Shown piece by piece: positions 59,466 to 64,000 of a stretch of DNA of 64,000 nt. The DNA comes from Alphaproteobacteria bacterium (lineage in GTDB: Bacteria > Pseudomonadota > Alphaproteobacteria > UBA1280 > UBA6503): the NCBI GenBank assembly GCA_021774615.1, contig JAJFIW010000025.1:28448-92447 (forward strand), in the 5' to 3' direction. Both the position numbers and the translations under genes were made by a program. Numbering within the stretch: the stretch's first letter is position 1; every line of letters begins with the position of its first letter. Below the pieces are notes generated by a model, which saw only the letters and a list, made by a program, of their open reading frames with translations, was not told the origin of the DNA and searched no databases.

Positions 59466-60863
59466 ATGCGTTATATATCAACACGTGGCTATATGGGCGA
59501 TGATGGGCAAGGTGTTGGCTTTATAGACGCTATGCTAGATGGGCTAGCGCCCGATGGCGGGCTTTATTTACCACAAACCTACCCTACTTTTACAGCGCAA
59601 GACCTTGATAGGTTTGCGAACTTATCTTTTGTGGAGCTAGCAGAGGAAATAATATTACCATTCGTTGCCCCCGACCTAAACCGTGAGCAACTTAGAGCTC
59701 TGCTAAAAAAAGCATACTCGACATTCTCTATCCCTGAAATCACCCCACTAAAAAAACTAGATGAAGATAACTACTTATTAGAGCTATTCCACGGCCCAAC
59801 ACTAGCTTTTAAAGATGTAGCATTGCAACTATTAGGAGGGTTGCTCGACTTTGCTTTAGCAGATAAAAATAAACAAGTAACCGTGCTTGGTGCAACCTCT
59901 GGCGATACAGGGCCTGCTGCTATTGAAGGGCTAAAAGGGGTTAATAATTCTCGTATTTTTATGTTGTTTCCTCATAATCGGGTAAGCCATGTGCAGCGTA
60001 AACAAATGACTACTACTGGTGCTGCTAATGTATACCCTATTGCAATAGACGGTACTTTTGACGATTGCCAAAAACTAGTAAAAGAGCTGTTCAATGATAA
60101 GAAGTTTAAAGAGCAGCAGAACCTAACCGCAGTTAATTCTATCTCGTGGGCGCGGTTATTACCGCAAATGGTTTATTATTTCCATGCTTGGGGGAGGCTA
60201 AATAAAAAACCTCTGGCATTCTCAGTCCCGACTGGTAACTTTGGTGACGTTTTTGCTGGGTTTGCTGCACAAAAATGTGGGCTACCGATAGAAAAGCTAA
60301 TTATTGCAAATAATGATAACGATATTGTGACTCGCTTTGTTAGCAATGGTGATTATTCTATTAAAGATGTTATCGCCACCCAAAGCCCAAGTATTGATAT
60401 TTCCATTGCTAGTAACTTCGAGCGTTACTTATTTGAAGTGATGGGGCGTGATAGCGCAGCCCTTAGACAAACAATGGACTCGTTCGCCAATAGCGGGAAA
60501 CTACCAACGCTTTCTAAACCACAAATGGCTCAAGTACGTAATACATTTGCAGCATTTTCAGCAAATGAAACTGAAATAACAGCTACTATTAAAGCTGCAT
60601 GGCAGGGGCATGGTATTCTACTTGACCCACATACTGCTGTTGGTTTGTATGCTACTAGGGAGTATCAAAAGACTACCGATGCTTTAGTTGTTACTCTGGC
60701 TACAGCACACCCTGCTAAGTTCCCCGATGCAGTCGAAAAAGCAACAAACCAGAGACCAGACTTACCCTTAGAATTGAGGCATATACTAGCAGCCACAGAA
60801 GATTCTTCTTTAGTCGACAATAGTGCCGAACAGTTAAAGAACTTTATTCTAAGCCAGTCATAG
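59466..60863 (+). CDS. thrC: Threonine synthase
   Basis: The PLP enzyme of 465 residues converts O-phosphohomoserine to threonine. The N-terminus RYISTRGYMGDDGQGVGFID is the bacterial type. The PLP lysine is in GPTLAFKDVA (Lys116), and the phosphate-binding loop is GATSGDTGPAA. It lies alone; the threonine partners hom and thrB are not in the window. Its end overlaps the convergent MFS gene by 20 bases. Confidence 0.97.
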   Translation: MRYISTRGYMGDDGQGVGFIDAMLDGLAPDGGLYLPQTYPTFTAQDLDRFANLSFVELAEEIILPFVAPDLNREQLRALLKKAYSTFSIPEITPLKKLDEDNYLLELFHGPTLAFKDVALQLLGGLLDFALADKNKQVTVLGATSGDTGPAAIEGLKGVNNSRIFMLFPHNRVSHVQRKQMTTTGAANVYPIAIDGTFDDCQKLVKELFNDKKFKEQQNLTAVNSISWARLLPQMVYYFHAWGRLNKKPLAFSVPTGNFGDVFAGFAAQKCGLPIEKLIIANNDNDIVTRFVSNGDYSIKDVIATQSPSIDISIASNFERYLFEVMGRDSAALRQTMDSFANSGKLPTLSKPQMAQVRNTFAAFSANETEITATIKAAWQGHGILLDPHTAVGLYATREYQKTTDALVVTLATAHPAKFPDAVEKATNQRPDLPLELRHILAATEDSSLVDNSAEQLKNFILSQS

Positions 60864-62040
60864 TTTCACGGTGTTCCTTTTCGGGCTGGATTATATTAAG
60901 AAAGCCGAAGGCTAAAGTGGCTAGTAATAAGACAGAGAAAGCAGTAATAAACCCTTCTTCTCCCCATAAATCAATTGAATATCCAAATATAGCAGGTCCA
61001 ACCATAGTGCCAGCATTATAGAAAAGAGCATGAAACGAAATAGCAAAAATACGTGCAACACCAGAGAAATGGGAACCAATAAGAGCTAGGCCTGCAATAG
61101 CAATCATATAACAAGCGCTTCCCCACAGTATAACGTTTAAAATCATAATAAGGCTGTATGTGTCCCAGTATAAAGTAGTGGCACCTACTAAGATTGAGAA
61201 GAAAAGAAGTATAATAATAAAGTATCTCTTGCTAGATCTATCCATAAGACTAGAAAGTGGGTATTGAAATAAAATCCCCCCCAGCATGAACCATGTAATA
61301 AGCATTAGTGCTTGGGTTTCTTCAAAACCTTTTAATAGCCCATATACACCTATAAATGTATCTACACTTTCACCCGATAGACCTGCAATAAAGCATATTA
61401 ACCATAGGTATTTATAATGAGTAACTATTTTTAGAATATTTCTTATTGTGGGGCGAGTGGTGGGGGTTTCAAGTTTAGGCTTTTTAACCATATAAGCCCC
61501 TAATATGAAGATTAAGGAAGTTAATATAATAGAAGTATTAGACATGCTGAATATATTTATAAGAATAGGGCCCAGAGCAAACCCAAGAATTGCTAATATA
61601 TAAAAAACAGCTAGTAAACGTACGCATGTATCCTTTTGTGAGGAATATATAATTCGCAATTCTAACTGTAGGTATAAAACCGTAGTTATAGCACTTTTTA
61701 TTATGTATATAATTATCCATACAAGAGGGCTACCAGTACTTATAAATAATAATGAAGTAACAGCAAATAGTGATATAGCACTTAGTCTCGGTGAGAATAG
61801 CCAATCATGCTTATAAGAAATAATAGGATATATAAAACTGTATATGATTGAGGCAAATCCAGCCATAACAAATACAACCCCCAAAGTTGACCCTGTCCAA
61901 CTATAGCGACTAAAGGCAACAGTAATCATGGCTAGTAACATTCCTTCAGCAAGGCTAATTAGAAATGCTGCCATATATTCTGGAGATAATTTTCTAATAT
62001 GATGAAGAATATTATTATTTATGGGTAGTGGTTTGCTCAT
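60844..62040 (-). CDS. MFS-type transporter
   Basis: The 398-residue protein has about twelve hydrophobic helices in two halves, with DRSSKRYFI as the typical loop between helices (D-R-x3-R/K) near the middle. The N-terminus is polar and short. It has a large share of Ile/Leu and low GC compared with thrC, which may mean foreign origin or simply membrane composition. Substrate unknown. Start at 62040 lies 105 bases before the divergent TpsB gene. Confidence 0.8.
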   Translation of the reverse strand: MSKPLPINNNILHHIRKLSPEYMAAFLISLAEGMLLAMITVAFSRYSWTGSTLGVVFVMAGFASIIYSFIYPIISYKHDWLFSPRLSAISLFAVTSLLFISTGSPLVWIIIYIIKSAITTVLYLQLELRIIYSSQKDTCVRLLAVFYILAILGFALGPILINIFSMSNTSIILTSLIFILGAYMVKKPKLETPTTRPTIRNILKIVTHYKYLWLICFIAGLSGESVDTFIGVYGLLKGFEETQALMLITWFMLGGILFQYPLSSLMDRSSKRYFIIILLFFSILVGATTLYWDTYSLIMILNVILWGSACYMIAIAGLALIGSHFSGVARIFAISFHALFYNAGTMVGPAIFGYSIDLWGEEGFITAFSVLLLATLAFGFLNIIQPEKEHRETMTGLE

Positions 62041-62144
62041 AATCCGACACTATAACATAAGTTATATTTTATAGATAAAATACAAAAGCGATTTTTTTTT
62101 AATAGAAGCGTGTTATGCTGCTGTAGAAGTATAGTAATTTATTA

Positions 62145-63839
62145 ATGTGGTTATTCTTTGTAGTGCTAAAAATATTTCTATTATCATATATTCTTTGTAT
62201 TTCTATAACACCTGTATGGGCTCAGGTTTTGCCTAGTTCAGCCGACCCTGCACGTGTAGATGACGGGCTGCTAGAGAAAGAACCGCTTAAGCAAAGGCTC
62301 GAACCTTTAGTTGTTCCTAAATACCAGTTTGGGCAAGACATCCCCCCTGAAAGCAAGAACATAAGGCTAACCTTAGAAGGCATCAAACTTGATGGGGCTA
62401 CTGCTTTTCCTGACGAGCATATACATGCCATGTATAAACATCTTGTTGGTAAAGATACAACGTTGGATAAGGTATGGGCGGTTGCTAATGATATAACCAA
62501 TTATTACCGTGATGCAGGCTTCTTCTTATCTAGGGCATATGTTCCTGCTCAGAGTATTGTGGATGGTATTGTTAGAATTAATGTGGTTGAGGGGTACATC
62601 AGCCGTGTAGACCTTAGTGATGATTTACGTAAGCACGGTATAGTTAGGCGTTTAATTTCTGGCTTAGAGGCAGAACACCCCGTTTCTCGCCAACAACTCG
62701 AGAGCTTCTTACTTCGTCTTAATGATTTCCCGGGGTATTCTTTTAATGCATTACTTAAACGTGACGAAATAGACGGTAATGGTGGAGTTGCACTGCTGTT
62801 AGAGCATGTTCCCGAGCAAGAAATTGTTAGTTTGGGCGTTAATAACTATGGCTCAAAATTTTTAGGGCCAATACAAATGAATACCAGCTATCGTGGTACA
62901 TTGGTGCCACTCCAAGAGACAGTATTATCTGTAGCGGCTAGCTTACCTGCTGACGAATTAAAAAATGTTAATTTGAGCCATCAAATCCAAATTGCCCCAA
63001 GTTGGAAAATTTTATTAAGTGGAAGCGCTACAGATACCGAACCGGGTAGTAATTTAGCTGTTAACAGGATAAACGGTGACTCTGTTACTCTTCAAACCCA
63101 GTTAATATATTCGTTAAAACGCCAGCGGAACCAGAATGTCGACTTTAAGCTCGGTATCGGAGGGCGCCATAGCAATACAGAGATTTCAGGAAATACTTTA
63201 GTTCGAGATAGGCTCCGTACCTTGCATTTAGGAAGTAATGTAAGTTTTATTGATGATACTGGTGCATATAATCAATTTGCGGCTACTTTAAGTAAAGGCC
63301 TAAAATTTATTGATGCAAGCGATGGTAGCGACCTAAATCTATCACGTACAGGTGCCCAGCCTGACTTTACTAAGTTAGATGCTTCCTATTTACGTCAACA
63401 AATGGTGATGAACAAATTCCTTATCCAAACTCAAGTTGAGGGGCAATATTCTAATAATAGCTTGTTTTCATCAGAAGAGTTTGGCTTTGGTGGTGCAAGG
63501 CTAGGGCGTGCTTTTGATGCATCAGAAATTACAGGTGATAGTGGTATTGCAGCAGGTGTTGAGCTCCACTATACAGGGGTAGAATTATTGCAAAAAACAC
63601 ACGCCACCCCATTTATTTTTTATGATATTGGCCGAGTATGGAACCAAGAGCCTGGTCGTAAATCTATTACTGCTTCATCAACAGGAGCTGGGGTAAGGCT
63701 AAGTAAAGATGTGGGTAAAAAAGCCCGTATATCGGCAGATTTCTTTGTTGCTGTGCCTATTATAAAATCTATTGATAACCCAATAATTGGCGACAAACAC
63801 TCACCTCGGGTTGGGTTTAGGCTATCCATTTCTCGTTAG
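62145..63839 (+). CDS. TpsB-type outer-membrane transporter of a two-partner secretion system (ShlB/FhaC family)
   Basis: The 564-residue protein has a signal peptide ending at VWAQ, then a polar helix. A POTRA domain follows (LEGIKLDGATAFPDE at about 75-90 and FFLSRAYVPAQSIVDGIVRI). The C-terminal 16-strand barrel shows GAGVRLSKDVGK and ends in VGFRLSISR with the terminal aromatic-type signature. It secretes a large TpsA exoprotein across the outer membrane. An exoprotein-like start follows at 63913. Confidence 0.88.
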   Translation: MWLFFVVLKIFLLSYILCISITPVWAQVLPSSADPARVDDGLLEKEPLKQRLEPLVVPKYQFGQDIPPESKNIRLTLEGIKLDGATAFPDEHIHAMYKHLVGKDTTLDKVWAVANDITNYYRDAGFFLSRAYVPAQSIVDGIVRINVVEGYISRVDLSDDLRKHGIVRRLISGLEAEHPVSRQQLESFLLRLNDFPGYSFNALLKRDEIDGNGGVALLLEHVPEQEIVSLGVNNYGSKFLGPIQMNTSYRGTLVPLQETVLSVAASLPADELKNVNLSHQIQIAPSWKILLSGSATDTEPGSNLAVNRINGDSVTLQTQLIYSLKRQRNQNVDFKLGIGGRHSNTEISGNTLVRDRLRTLHLGSNVSFIDDTGAYNQFAATLSKGLKFIDASDGSDLNLSRTGAQPDFTKLDASYLRQQMVMNKFLIQTQVEGQYSNNSLFSSEEFGFGGARLGRAFDASEITGDSGIAAGVELHYTGVELLQKTHATPFIFYDIGRVWNQEPGRKSITASSTGAGVRLSKDVGKKARISADFFVAVPIIKSIDNPIIGDKHSPRVGFRLSISR

Positions 63840-63912
63840 TAGTTTTGCATACATCTAGCAACCGCACCAGTAACCATTTGATTAACAATAAGTCTATGCT
63901 AATCTTAAAGGT

Positions 63913-64000
63913 ATGATTAATAACGTTTATATAGTCCTAGTAAAGCGAGTCTTTCTTGGCGTTTTTTGCGCTATGCTTTACTGCGGGGCTGTGTATGCAA
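63913..64000 (+). CDS. Probable TpsA exoprotein, first 29 codons only (truncated by window edge)
   Basis: Reads MINNVYIVLVKRVFLGVFCA then MLYCGAVYA: a signal peptide with AAAGG five bases upstream. The open frame runs to the window edge. In two-partner systems the exoprotein gene often follows or precedes the TpsB gene, so this is the likely substrate. Product not provable from so few residues. Confidence 0.5.
   Translation, partial: MINNVYIVLVKRVFLGVFCAMLYCGAVYA

Overview
The window looks like a chromosomal segment of an AT-rich alphaproteobacterium. The evidence is the rpsT-dnaA pair beside a putative oriC, a DksA with the one-cysteine alphaproteobacterial C-terminus, a zf-CHCC protein, and a complete aa3 oxidase operon with ctaA, ctaB and cox11. 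No rRNA is present, so a finer placement (for example near Micavibrio-like or Rhodospirillales-like lineages) is only a guess. Two tRNAs (Arg-CCG, Ser-GGA) are present. I saw no insertion sequence, integrase or CRISPR array.

Layout. 1-5.7 kb: the end of an F-type conjugation/type IV secretion operon (TraU-like, TrbC-like, TraF-like thioredoxin, and a coupling protein split into a membrane piece and a soluble ATPase). 5.7-7.2 kb: small membrane proteins. 7.3-19.8 kb: housekeeping genes (maf, coaE, dnaQ, a phosphomannomutase, a copper chaperone, dksA, two DsbA-like proteins) and an unusual tRNA nucleotidyltransferase fused to a metallophosphatase. 19.77-20.15 kb: four perfect DnaA boxes, a likely oriC, followed by rpsT and dnaA. 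23.4-31.0 kb: a minus-strand cytochrome c oxidase operon with an embedded cytidine deaminase. 31.5-34.4 kb: a P-loop kinase with a broken APH-like domain, and lepA. 34.6-38.6 kb: four tandem paralogues with an aminoglycoside-phosphotransferase/choline-kinase-like C-lobe in which key aspartates are replaced by asparagine. 38.7-45.3 kb: a CusCBA-type Cu/Ag efflux system with small accessory genes. 45.4-48.2 kb: more small membrane proteins. 48.3-53.4 kb: a pheS-pheT operon with a class I glutamine-amidotransferase-like hydrolase and a transporter. 53.5-57.1 kb: tRNA-Ser, a P-loop kinase, a Nudix hydrolase and a PLP decarboxylase. 57.5-64 kb: a chemoreceptor with a nitrate-sensor-like domain, thrC, an MFS transporter, and a two-partner secretion transporter followed by the first codons of its probable exoprotein.

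The most unusual signal is a set of accessory genes that look like separate transcription units sharing one architecture. Each has a pyrimidine-rich leader (type TCTTTTCTTTTCCA) just before the ribosome binding site. The set includes all four kinase-like paralogues, three of the small membrane-protein genes in two distant clusters, and two orphan genes (22844 and 45466). Their terminators recur as near-identical hairpins whose loop appears in either orientation. This suggests a dispersed, co-regulated family that has grown by duplication. I know of no described system that matches the tandem pseudokinase array.
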